Shown in pieces: positions 1 to 7,306 of a DNA stretch of 8,883 bases. Position numbers and translations under genes: made by a program. The stretch's first letter is position 1. Each line of letters opens with the position of its first letter. This DNA comes from Fidelibacterota bacterium (GTDB taxonomy: Bacteria > Fidelibacterota > UBA2242). The notes below the pieces were generated by a model. The model had not been told where the DNA came from, searched no databases, and worked only from the letters and a program-made list of their open reading frames with translations. Where the stretch lies: the NCBI GenBank assembly GCA_003527965.1, contig DPVY01000252.1, positions 1-8,883 of the forward strand, given 5' to 3'.

Positions 1-2562
1 CCAGGTTTTCCAGAAGGGCGGGGTAATGGTAATATTTATTTCAAGGGGCTTTTCAGTCCAGTAACCATATTTTGAGCATGCTTTTGCTTTTAAGGTATAT
101 TTTCCCGGCGGGATATTCCAGTAAGTTACACTTCGATTTGTACTTGCTTCGCCCCACTTTTTTTCAAATCCTTCCAGGAAAAAAGAATATTGGTTTTCCG
201 TGGGCGATGTGAAATCTAATAATGAGAAATCAAAAGAAAATAAATAGTCTTTATAAGTGAGATTAATATTTTTGATTTTATTATTATTATCAAGTCTCCG
301 GCTTTCTCCGAAAATGCGAAAATCCGTTAAAACAATATTGGGTGTTTGCTTCTCGCCTCTATTGAAATACAAATCAGCGGGGTTGAAAACAATATATCCA
401 TTGTTACCGCCAAAATAAAACTCATTTTCACTAAATTTATATGAGCATGATCTAAACCCCATTTTAATACTGGGAGCGAGAAATTCACCAATAATCGGAT
501 TATATTTTAAAGTGAAATCGGTGGCGGCAATATTTATTTTGTAATAATCGACGCCATCCTTTAAAGTAAAATTTGTTATTGATTCGGTTTTTTTATCAAA
601 TTTTGACAGACCACCGGTTGTACTTATCCACAGATTGCTATTGTTATCTTCTAAAATGCCGGTAACTCTATTCGAGGACAGACCATCGGTATCACGATAA
701 CTTTTAAAAGAATTATTTTTGTAATTATACTTACTTAAGCCACTCTTTGCGGTTCCAATCCACATTTCATCTGAATTATCTTTAAAAATAGTTGTAATTA
801 ATTGAGACGGCAGTGAATCCGGCGAAGATGATTTATGGAAAAATTTAATATATTGACAGGTTTCCGGATTAAAAATGTGAATTCCATTTGAAACGGTTCC
901 AATCCAGAGTTTTCCAAAAGCATCCTCCACAATTGTAGTTATTCCGTCAGGGCTTTGCCATCTATCTGATAGATAACGATAAGTGTAAAATTTGAAATTC
1001 CGGTAGTCAAATCTTGCTAAAACGCCGGAAAGAGTGCCGATCCAAAGATTTTTATTGTGATCTTCACAGATACTGCTGATACGATTACTCTTTTTTAAGA
1101 AGGTATCTCTTTTATGCGCATCTAATTTAGACAACAGTATTTTTAGATCATTACGTGATAATTTGTAATGGATAAATACATTTTCTTCTCTGATAAATTT
1201 ATCCAATCCATTATTTGTTGCTAACCATAAATTATTATTACTATCCTCAAAAATGTCAAATACACTATTATCAATTATGCTCGCAGAATCATCCGGATCG
1301 TGTAGGAAATGACGTAATATCTCTTTGTGGGGCTCAATGACATATAGCCCGTCGTCGTTTGTTCCTATGTATAAAACTTCATTTGAATCTTTATGGATAG
1401 CCTGAATGTTATTCTCTGTTCGTAAAGAATCCGGAGTGTCGGTTAATAGATAATGGTGAAATTGTGGCGTCGGCTTTTGCTTATACAATCCCGTTATTGT
1501 TGTGCCGATCCAAATAGTACCGGTTCTATCGGTAAAGATAGTTTGAATATTGGCTCTGTCAATGCCTGCGATTTTAGCATGGTTTTTCGTCGCAAAAGTA
1601 AAAATATTTTTATTTTGTTCAAAGCAAGCTAAACCAAGCTTCGAATTTCCGATCCATAACTGATTTGATCTGTCACAAGAAAGTGATAAAATGCTGTTAT
1701 TGGAGGCGGGATAGCTGGCGTTTACGGAAAAGTTTTCGGTGAATGAATCAGTTTTAGAATTATACTTAAATAGATTACCGTCATTTGTCCCGACCCAAAT
1801 TGAATTACTTAAATCTTTACAAATTGTTCTAATTAAATTTAAGGATCTATTTTGAATATTGTCACTTAAATCAAAATGCCTGATTGCCGCTGTTTTTAGA
1901 TTTAATCTATCCAGACCCTTATTTGTACCTATCCACAAATAATTATTGTCAATAAATAACGACTGAACCCAATTACTGGATATTGGATTATCAGGAGTAG
2001 ACTCGCTATATATATTTTTCAACTCATTTGTAGTCAACACATATCTATATAATCCGTTATTGTAAGTGCCGATCCAAACTGTATCGTTTTTAAATACAAA
2101 ACTACTTATTGTACTCTTAATCACTAAGGCTGAATCTGCGGGATCATTAAAATAATGAACAAAGGATTCATCTTCCGGAATAAATCTGCTTAATGTTTTT
2201 GAACTGGATCTTACCCATAGATTATTCTTTTGATCAATTACTAATTTTCCGACAATATTACTTAGCAGAGTCGTGCTGTCCTGATCACTGTGAGTGTATC
2301 TTTTAAAGATATAACCGTCATATTTATATAATCCGTTATTAGTGCCGAACCACATAAAACCCGTGCTATCCTGAGCAATTGCCCAAACGCTCGTTTTAAC
2401 CTGCTCTTCTTCAAAAAATATTCTTTCAAATTCGATCCCATAGTCCAAACCCGATACCGTTTGACTCTTTGCTAAAATTAGAAGGAGGAGCAGATATTTT
2501 TTGAATATACGAGTGTTATTAAGGGAAAATACTGTTTTTTTTGTGGCTCTGTTGATCATCAT
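1..2562 (-). CDS. Double beta-propeller (Reg_prop) / Y_Y_Y sensor protein, probably a two-component regulator; C-terminus off the window
   Basis: The frame is open from ATG at 2562 to the left edge, giving 854 residues without a stop; the 3' end is missing. Residues about 16-38 form a basic then Leu-rich signal peptide or anchor ending near VSG. Fourteen blades follow, each with a W-[IVF]-G-T-like core. The aromatic residues lie near 71, 116, 163, 210, 256, 303, 351, 398, 446, 506, 553, 601, 645 and 718, mostly 44-48 apart, which fits two seven-bladed propellers (Reg_prop family). Residues about 790-854 match a Y_Y_Y domain, ending in PPFWKTW, the usual sequence just before a transmembrane helix. 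In known proteins of this type (for example Bacteroides hybrid two-component systems) this part is a periplasmic ligand sensor and the cytoplasmic part is a histidine kinase or other output domain. The output here cannot be seen, so kinase, hybrid kinase, GGDEF, LytTR or phosphatase all remain possible. ATG 2562 and ATG 2559 are adjacent; neither has a clear Shine-Dalgarno. The gene is divergent from the exported-protein operon and may regulate it (inference). Confidence 0.9.
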   Translation of the reverse strand, partial: MMINRATKKTVFSLNNTRIFKKYLLLLLILAKSQTVSGLDYGIEFERIFFEEEQVKTSVWAIAQDSTGFMWFGTNNGLYKYDGYIFKRYTHSDQDSTTLLSNIVGKLVIDQKNNLWVRSSSKTLSRFIPEDESFVHYFNDPADSALVIKSTISSFVFKNDTVWIGTYNNGLYRYVLTTNELKNIYSESTPDNPISSNWVQSLFIDNNYLWIGTNKGLDRLNLKTAAIRHFDLSDNIQNRSLNLIRTICKDLSNSIWVGTNDGNLFKYNSKTDSFTENFSVNASYPASNNSILSLSCDRSNQLWIGNSKLGLACFEQNKNIFTFATKNHAKIAGIDRANIQTIFTDRTGTIWIGTTITGLYKQKPTPQFHHYLLTDTPDSLRTENNIQAIHKDSNEVLYIGTNDDGLYVIEPHKEILRHFLHDPDDSASIIDNSVFDIFEDSNNNLWLATNNGLDKFIREENVFIHYKLSRNDLKILLSKLDAHKRDTFLKKSNRISSICEDHNKNLWIGTLSGVLARFDYRNFKFYTYRYLSDRWQSPDGITTIVEDAFGKLWIGTVSNGIHIFNPETCQYIKFFHKSSSPDSLPSQLITTIFKDNSDEMWIGTAKSGLSKYNYKNNSFKSYRDTDGLSSNRVTGILEDNNSNLWISTTGGLSKFDKKTESITNFTLKDGVDYYKINIAATDFTLKYNPIIGEFLAPSIKMGFRSCSYKFSENEFYFGGNNGYIVFNPADLYFNRGEKQTPNIVLTDFRIFGESRRLDNNNKIKNINLTYKDYLFSFDFSLLDFTSPTENQYSFFLEGFEKKWGEASTNRSVTYWNIPPGKYTLKAKACSKYGYWTEKPLEINITITPPFWKTW
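397..2358 (-). repeat. Fourteen tandem propeller-blade coding repeats
   Basis: On the plus strand, blade cores appear as variants of GTGCCGATCCAAA beginning near 397, 619, 751, 895, 1036, 1216, 1360, 1501, 1645, 1786, 1924, 2065, 2209 and 2341. Spacing is mostly 132-144 bp. Two intervals are longer: 180 bp between blades 9 and 10, and 222 bp between blades 13 and 14. These are protein repeats within the sensor gene, diverged at the DNA level, not a mobile or CRISPR repeat. Confidence 0.85.
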
Positions 2563-2575
2563 ATTTATAATGTTT

Positions 2576-2604
2576 AAAATAATTAAAAACAGAGCTACAG
2601 TCAA
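2576..2604 (-). promoter_or_regulatory. Possible sigma-70-like promoter for the sensor gene
   Basis: Read on the minus strand, TTGACT (2604-2599) is followed after 17 bp by TATTTT (2581-2576). The -35 match is good and the -10 match is 4 of 6. The start codon at 2562 would leave a leader of only about 7 nt, which is short, and the region is AT-rich, so chance matches are likely. This is a weak call. Confidence 0.2.
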
Positions 2605-2672
2605 TTAATAAGTCGTTGTAAATGATTTTTAATTTTTGTAGAGAAATGCCCAAATGAGCTATCTTATCCTTG

Positions 2673-2697
2673 GAAATCTGAAATCATTTGTTATTTC
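2673..2697. promoter_or_regulatory. 25-bp dyad in the divergent intergenic region, candidate operator
   Basis: The sequence has the form GAAAT-N3-AAAT-C-ATTT-N3-ATTTC, perfectly symmetric about position 2685 except for the two 3-nt spacers, so 18 of 24 flanking bases pair. It sits between the divergent sensor gene and the exported-protein operon, just upstream of the operon start, and overlaps the possible upstream promoter element at 2687-2690. A dimeric regulator could bind here, and the position would let it act on either gene. The region is very AT-rich, which raises the chance of an accidental dyad. Confidence 0.3.
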
Positions 2698-2718
2698 AAA
2701 TCCAAAAGTTTAATTTTT
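2687..2718 (+). promoter_or_regulatory. Possible Bacteroidota-type promoter for the exported-protein operon
   Basis: TTTG at 2687-2690 is followed, after 20 bp, by TAATTTTT at 2711-2718. This resembles the Bacteroidota primary-sigma pattern TTTG / TAnnTTTG with one mismatch in the downstream element. Transcription would start around 2723, giving a leader of about 25 nt that contains the Shine-Dalgarno at 2740-2746. A sigma-70 reading (TTGTTA / 17 bp / TAATTT) overlaps it. Position is sensible but the match is not strong. Confidence 0.25.
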
Positions 2719-2739
2719 CACGCTAGTTGAATTAATGAT

Positions 2740-2746
2740 GGGTGAT
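2740..2746 (+). promoter_or_regulatory. Shine-Dalgarno GGGTGAT that favours the start at 2750
   Basis: GGTGAT pairs with the 16S rRNA anti-Shine-Dalgarno segment (AGGTGAT). It ends 3 nt before the ATG at 2750, which places its GG pair at the normal distance. The upstream in-frame ATGs at 2735 and 2738 have no comparable site, and this motif would lie inside the coding region if they were used. Confidence 0.55.
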
Positions 2747-2749
2747 AAA

Positions 2750-5296
2750 ATGAAAAGTAAATATACAGTTTTAGCACTTTTGCTATTGACCGGGCAATTT
2801 TTGTTTGCCGGCGATCTGTTTTTTAGTGAATATATTGAAGGGTCGAGTAATAATAAGGCTCTGGAAATATACAATCCAACGGATCAAACAATTGATTTGA
2901 CTAAATATATATTAGGTGGTGCAGCTAATAATTCAACAGGGTGGGAGTATTATTACGAATTTCCATTAGGCTCAACTGTTGCTCCCGGTGATGTTTTCGT
3001 GATTACTGACCATGAAGCAGATCAAATTCTCAAAGATTCTGCTGATTGGATTGATGATGGATTTGTCTTAGGATATAATGGAAATGATGCCAGAGGAATA
3101 TTAAAAATCACCGGAACTGATACAATCACAATTGATTTACTTGGTGAACCAAATAATCCTGATGCTATCATGCATTCTGTTGCTGGAATTACAAATGGTA
3201 TGTTAGATCATACTCTCATAAGAAAAGCGCTAATAACCACGGGAAATAACGATTGGACATCCTCTGCCGGAACAAATTCTGCCGACTCAGAATGGTTAGT
3301 GATGAATAAGGATGACTTTAGTAATATCGGTATTCACATGGCCGGTTCTTCAGAGAATATACCCCCCTTTGCAAAAGCCGGTGAAGATAAGGTCGTTGGT
3401 TATAACAGTATGATTACATTGGACGGCTCAAACAGCAGTGATCCCGATGGTGTAATTGTGTCTTACCTATGGTCACAGTTTAGCGGTACATCGGTTTCTC
3501 TCACAAATCCTGACCAATCAATCGCTTCATTTACAGCACCGGGTTCGGACGCCGTTTTAGTTTTCACCCTTACAGTGACCGATGACAGTAGCGCTACTGC
3601 GACAGATACTGTTGCCGTTTCCGTTGTTGATGGAAGTCCGTCGGCTGTTTTTTTTAGCGAATATGTCGAAGGTTCGATGTATAATAAAGCGATAGAAATT
3701 TATAATGCTTCGGAATCTTCAGTTGATTTATCTAATTATTTAATCAGAGGTTCTTCGGCAGGAGGCGGTTGGTTAAATACATATTATGAATTTCCAACTG
3801 GAATAAGCCTCGAGCCTGGTGATGTTTATGTAATTGCCAGTGATCAAGCCTCATCTGAAATTCAGAGTGTTGCCGATGAGGTTCTAGCGTATAATGCAGC
3901 CGGGTATGTCGTTGGATTTAATGGAGATGATGCTCGTGGTTTATTTAGGAATGGACTTTTAGTTGATGCTATCGGTGAGCCTGAAAACTCTGATAAAATC
4001 ATTGAAAATGTGACCCTTCGCCGTAAAAATACGGTTCTTGTTGGCAATCCAATATTTGATTTTGCTGAATGGGATCAGTTTGAAATTGATAATATTGAAG
4101 GTCTGGGAACGCACTCCGCTAATCCCGATGCTCCGTCAATCACTAATGTTACTTTATCACAGGATTTTATCACCTCATCGATGGAGATTGAAATTACGGC
4201 TACTATTACTCCTGTCACAGGACAGACGATCGCCACGGCGAAAATCAAGTACGGCGTAGGCGGTATTTTGAATAATGAAACTGATATGTGGCAGGATAAC
4301 GGTAATGTCTGGATGGGCAATATTCCGGCGCAGGCGGCATATACTGAACTTGAATACCAGGTTGTTGCGTGGGATGGAGCCGATAATTATGGTGAATCTG
4401 CAAAACAGAAAGTGCTCATAGCGGATGCTATTTTAACTGATTTATCAGAAATTCGCCTCAATAAGGCTCAATATCTTAATAAGATGATAACAGTAAAAGG
4501 TGTGGTTACGATAGGTTCCGGTGTTCTTGACGGACAGCGCACAAAAGTCTATATCCAGGATGAATCCGGTCGGGGAATAAATCTGTTTGCCTATGACATG
4601 ATTCCTGGTTTGGATCGCGGCGATGAATTGATTGTTGTAGGTGAAGTAACGGAATATAATAATGTGCTTGAGATTATCAATTTTCAGTATAAAGAAAATT
4701 CTACCGGCAACAGCCTGCCTGAAGCCCATAATATTTCTTTAACTGAAGCAAATAGTCTCGACTATGAAGGAACGTGGGTGAAATTTGACGGCATTATTGC
4801 CGATACAACTATTGTCGGTGGCGGAACTACGCTCACTATTGAACTGAGTGGCGATACAAGCTCCGTCCGCATCTGGAATACCACGGGAATCGACGTCAAT
4901 TCTTATAACATCGGCACATCTTATTGGTTTAGCGGTGTGATTAATCCCTATTTCGATAATTTTCAATTGTTGGTCGGATATACTGAAGACATTCAGGCTG
5001 CGACCGGTATCGAAGACGCTGATATTTTTCCAAATTCATTTAGATTGAATCCGGCATACCCGAACCCCTTTAATCCGGTCACCCAACTGACCTGGCAGCT
5101 GGAACGCGCCGGTGATTATGAACTGTCAGCTTATAATGTTTTAGGACAGAAAGTATCCGTAATTTCTGATGGATTTGGTCAACCCGGTACATATTCCTAT
5201 CAATGGAATGCCGGTGAATTACCAACCGGAGTGTATTATATTCAATTGAAATCCGGTGTGAATAAACAAACCCAAAAAGTTTTACTACTGAAGTAA
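2750..5296 (+). CDS. Secreted lamin-tail / PKD / lamin-tail / OB-fold protein with T9SS C-terminal sorting domain
   Basis: 848 residues from ATG 2750; starting at 2735 would add five residues (MMGDK) and is less likely because the Shine-Dalgarno lies between. Residues 1-20 are a clear signal peptide, probably cleaved after FLFA. Domains: lamin-tail domain 1, about 22-165; PKD-like domain, about 205-293 (PPFAKAGED, DGSNSSDPDG, YLWSQ); lamin-tail domain 2, about 300-430, a diverged copy of the first with the same NG[ND]DARG motif; an Ig/Fn3-like segment, about 462-555; two OB-like beta units, about 562-748 (GVVTIG, QDESGRG, VRIWN); sorting domain 764-848 with YPNPFNP at 770-776. T9SS sorting domains direct cargo across the outer membrane. 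Lamin-tail plus OB architecture is known from secreted ExeM-type nucleases, but no nuclease catalytic domain is present, so binding or scaffolding is the better guess. It is the first gene of a four-gene operon. No enzymatic function is claimed. Confidence 0.9.
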   Translation: MKSKYTVLALLLLTGQFLFAGDLFFSEYIEGSSNNKALEIYNPTDQTIDLTKYILGGAANNSTGWEYYYEFPLGSTVAPGDVFVITDHEADQILKDSADWIDDGFVLGYNGNDARGILKITGTDTITIDLLGEPNNPDAIMHSVAGITNGMLDHTLIRKALITTGNNDWTSSAGTNSADSEWLVMNKDDFSNIGIHMAGSSENIPPFAKAGEDKVVGYNSMITLDGSNSSDPDGVIVSYLWSQFSGTSVSLTNPDQSIASFTAPGSDAVLVFTLTVTDDSSATATDTVAVSVVDGSPSAVFFSEYVEGSMYNKAIEIYNASESSVDLSNYLIRGSSAGGGWLNTYYEFPTGISLEPGDVYVIASDQASSEIQSVADEVLAYNAAGYVVGFNGDDARGLFRNGLLVDAIGEPENSDKIIENVTLRRKNTVLVGNPIFDFAEWDQFEIDNIEGLGTHSANPDAPSITNVTLSQDFITSSMEIEITATITPVTGQTIATAKIKYGVGGILNNETDMWQDNGNVWMGNIPAQAAYTELEYQVVAWDGADNYGESAKQKVLIADAILTDLSEIRLNKAQYLNKMITVKGVVTIGSGVLDGQRTKVYIQDESGRGINLFAYDMIPGLDRGDELIVVGEVTEYNNVLEIINFQYKENSTGNSLPEAHNISLTEANSLDYEGTWVKFDGIIADTTIVGGGTTLTIELSGDTSSVRIWNTTGIDVNSYNIGTSYWFSGVINPYFDNFQLLVGYTEDIQAATGIEDADIFPNSFRLNPAYPNPFNPVTQLTWQLERAGDYELSAYNVLGQKVSVISDGFGQPGTYSYQWNAGELPTGVYYIQLKSGVNKQTQKVLLLK
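2813..3220 (+). repeat. Lamin-tail domain copy 1
   Basis: This encodes the first lamin-tail unit: FFSEYIEGSSNNKALEIYN near its start, then YYEFP, PGDVFVI, the NGNDARG motif (codons within 3071-3097) and GEP. The second copy at about 3647-4030 has these landmarks in the same order, so the two arose by duplication and have since diverged. Confidence 0.75.
3647..4030 (+). repeat. Lamin-tail domain copy 2
   Basis: The second lamin-tail unit has FFSEYVEGSMYNKAIEIYN, YYEFP, PGDVYVI, NGDDARG (codons within 3914-3940) and GEP. It is separated from copy 1 by a PKD-like domain. Confidence 0.75.
4433..4993 (+). repeat. OB-fold module, copy in the first operon gene
   Basis: This encodes residues about 562-748. 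GVVTIG (584-589), QDESGRGINL (603-612), a GGG-x2-LTIE strand, VRIWN (706-710) and GYTED mark it. The same landmarks in the same order, with identical spacing from GVVTIG to SGRG, occur in the next gene at about 6350-6961, so the two modules are homologous. Confidence 0.7.
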
Positions 5297-5299
5297 TCT

Positions 5300-7306
5300 A
5301 TGCGAAAAAACAATTTATTTCTATTAATTGCGTTTCTTCCGATCTTTGTATTGGGAGAAATGGATCATCTGGTCATTTCGGAGATTGTTTTACAGCCGAA
5401 GGAGCGGGAATTTGTCAAAATCTACAACCTCACCGATGCGGCGCTCGATCTGTCCAATTATTATCTGACCGACGGTACAGATACCGTCAACGGTAAATTC
5501 TATTATAATCTTCCAATCGGCTCTGATTTTCACAGTGGATCTGGTACTGATTTTATGGTACGGTTCCCCGATGCTTATTCAATACCGGCGAAATCATCGA
5601 TTTTGATTTCCATAATGACAAAATCGGCTTATGAAACCAATTATGGTGAAACGCCCGATTTGTCGATCAAAGAGGATTTTCGTCATGCCGTTGATACGAT
5701 GTCCACGATTGGAACGGCGCCCTATTATCTGGATGATTATAAGGAAACGCTGGTGCTTTTTTATTGGGACGGCAGCTCTCCAACAGTTCAGGATGTGGAT
5801 TATATCCTCTGGGGATCTACCGACTATGCCATTGATAAGAGTGCTGTCGCAGGATATGCCGCAGATACGCCGGTGGATCAGCAGAAATTTATTCCCTGGT
5901 TTGAAATTTTTCAGGTCCACGATAACGGTCAAAAATTGAAGCGGATCAGTGACGAAGGAACAGAAAGCCAAAGCGGTGGCAACGGGATTACCGGCCATGA
6001 TGAAACCTCGGAAAACCTGGACCAAACCTGGACCGTGGTGAGCGTTGGCAATACGAAACCGATAATCTCCAGCGTCGCTCTGACGCCGGCAATTCCTACA
6101 ATTGAGGATGAAATCCGGGTCAGCGCCGTCGTAAGTGACGACGGTTCCTTAGCCGAAGTCAGCCTTGTTTATAAGTTTAACGGGACGCCGGCAACCGCGG
6201 CAATGGTAAATGAAACCGGCGATTCCTATTCCGTTACACTGGAACCTTTCGCTGAAGTGGGCACGCTTTTGTATTATGTCCGGGCAGTCGATGATACGGG
6301 GCTGAAGGATTCATCGTTGACCTATAGCGTTGATATCGTGGAGCCGCCGGAAGAAATTACCATAGCGATGATCCGTGAAAACTGGAGTGATTGGGAAGGA
6401 CAAACTGTGACTCTTCGAGGAGTTGTCACTATCGGATCGAATATTCTCCGTACTGGCCGAACATCGGCATACTTTCAGGATGCTTCCGGCAGAGGATTGA
6501 ATCTATATGACGGCGCCATTACAAATCTGGCGAAGGGTGATTCCATTGAAGTCACCGGTGAATTGGACGAGTATGGTGGAGTTTATGAATTAAAGGATTT
6601 TGCTTCCAGCTATACCGTTCTGGCAAGCAATGTGCCGATCCCTAATGTCGTAACAATTCCCGTTGGCGCGCTTGTTGAAGATCCTACTGCTTATGAAGGC
6701 AACTATTTTCAGATTAATGGCACGGTTGCAGACCGCGCCGATAATGTTGGCGGGGGATCCAATATTACTATTGAAGATGTGACCGGTCGTGTTACCGTAC
6801 GGATCTGGAATTCCACAAACGCCCTTTTTAACAGTCTTGAAGAATTGGTTAATGAGGAATTAGATAGCTTATTACAACCCGGGAATATGGTTTCAGTTAA
6901 AGGTGTGGGAAGTCTTTATAACAATTCTCCCCAGGTTTTATTAGGATACGCTGAAGATGTGGAATACTACATACCCGGTGAGCCGGGAAATGAAAAAACG
7001 AAACTGTCTGTTGCGCCATATCCTTTTGTACCACAATTAGGGGAAGTCATTAAATACAGTTATGAATACCCTTCTAATTGCCGGGTAATCCTGCGGGTTT
7101 ACGATATGTCGGGAAGATTTATTACCACACTCGAAGACGGCTATTATGCATTATCATGGCATAAGGAAAATGTCTGGGATGGGCGTAATGAACTCAATGA
7201 ACTGGTCGCACCGGGTAATTACCTATTCCATTTGCAAACCACTAATCGCACGACCGGCAAGACTCGTGCGGATATTGCCCCTGTTGTGGTAGGAGTGAAA
7301 TTCTGA
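5300..7306 (+). CDS. Secreted lamin-tail / Ig-like / OB-fold protein with FlgD-like C-terminal domain
   Basis: 668 residues. Residues 1-19 form a signal peptide (basic N-end, hydrophobic core, cleavage near VLG). A lamin-tail domain starts at about residue 22 (LVISEIVLQPKEREFVKIYN, LDLSNYYL) and the lamin-tail-like region runs to about 245. An Ig/Fn3-like domain covers about 254-347 (ISSVALTPAIPTIEDEIRV). Two OB-like units cover 351-554, with GVVTIG at 374-379, QDASGRG at 393-399 and VRIWN at 500-504. The C-terminal 100 residues resemble a FlgD-Ig-like/T9SS-type domain (YDMSGRFITTL, VWDGRNELN, APGNYLF), but the usual PNPF motif reads PYPFVP (573-578). Secretion by T9SS is therefore less certain than for the upstream protein. 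The gene starts 3 bp after the upstream stop with no clear Shine-Dalgarno, which suggests translational coupling. It looks like a paralogue of the upstream protein with a single lamin-tail domain and no PKD. No catalytic motif is visible. Confidence 0.88.
   Translation: MRKNNLFLLIAFLPIFVLGEMDHLVISEIVLQPKEREFVKIYNLTDAALDLSNYYLTDGTDTVNGKFYYNLPIGSDFHSGSGTDFMVRFPDAYSIPAKSSILISIMTKSAYETNYGETPDLSIKEDFRHAVDTMSTIGTAPYYLDDYKETLVLFYWDGSSPTVQDVDYILWGSTDYAIDKSAVAGYAADTPVDQQKFIPWFEIFQVHDNGQKLKRISDEGTESQSGGNGITGHDETSENLDQTWTVVSVGNTKPIISSVALTPAIPTIEDEIRVSAVVSDDGSLAEVSLVYKFNGTPATAAMVNETGDSYSVTLEPFAEVGTLLYYVRAVDDTGLKDSSLTYSVDIVEPPEEITIAMIRENWSDWEGQTVTLRGVVTIGSNILRTGRTSAYFQDASGRGLNLYDGAITNLAKGDSIEVTGELDEYGGVYELKDFASSYTVLASNVPIPNVVTIPVGALVEDPTAYEGNYFQINGTVADRADNVGGGSNITIEDVTGRVTVRIWNSTNALFNSLEELVNEELDSLLQPGNMVSVKGVGSLYNNSPQVLLGYAEDVEYYIPGEPGNEKTKLSVAPYPFVPQLGEVIKYSYEYPSNCRVILRVYDMSGRFITTLEDGYYALSWHKENVWDGRNELNELVAPGNYLFHLQTTNRTTGKTRADIAPVVVGVKF
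6350..6961 (+). repeat. OB-fold module, copy in the second operon gene
   Basis: This encodes residues 351-554 and is homologous to the module at 4433-4993 of the neighbouring gene: GVVTIG, QDASGRGLNL, GGGSNITIE, VRIWNST and GYAED appear in the same order. It carries a small extra segment after VRIWN (around LEELVNEELDSLL) that is missing from the first copy. Confidence 0.7.
7291..7295 (+). promoter_or_regulatory. Shine-Dalgarno AGGAG for the outer-membrane barrel gene
   Basis: AGGAG lies 10 nt before the ATG at 7306, inside the last codons of the upstream gene. With the TGATG stop/start overlap it supports the chosen start and coupled translation. Confidence 0.5.

Noticed and set aside
397..2358. 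Regularly spaced GCCGATCCAAA-like repeats, considered as CRISPR or regulatory repeats
   Set aside because: They are in phase with one long minus-strand frame, encode the WIG core of propeller blades, and vary at third-codon positions.
2735..2749. ATG 2735 or 2738 as the start of the first operon gene
   Set aside because: No Shine-Dalgarno precedes them, they put acidic MMGDK in front of a normal signal peptide, and GGGTGAT at 2740-2746 is well placed for ATG 2750.
3862..4320. Open antisense and out-of-frame stretches (3862-4047 minus, 4038-4259 plus, 4075-4320 minus)
   Set aside because: They lie wholly inside the lamin-tail/OB gene, have no domain resemblance or start signals, and are explained as shadows of the real frame.
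4445..4966. Open antisense stretches at 4445-4729 and 4739-4966
   Set aside because: They are opposite the well-supported OB-fold coding region and show low-complexity, unrecognisable peptides.
2750..5296. Calling the first operon gene a secreted nuclease because of its lamin-tail plus OB layout
   Set aside because: No endonuclease/exonuclease/phosphatase or other nuclease motif could be found between the domains that I can assign.
5594..6025. A 143-codon antisense frame and an overlapping plus-strand frame at 5631-5939
   Set aside because: Both fall in the second operon gene, whose frame has a signal peptide and coherent domains; the alternatives show none.
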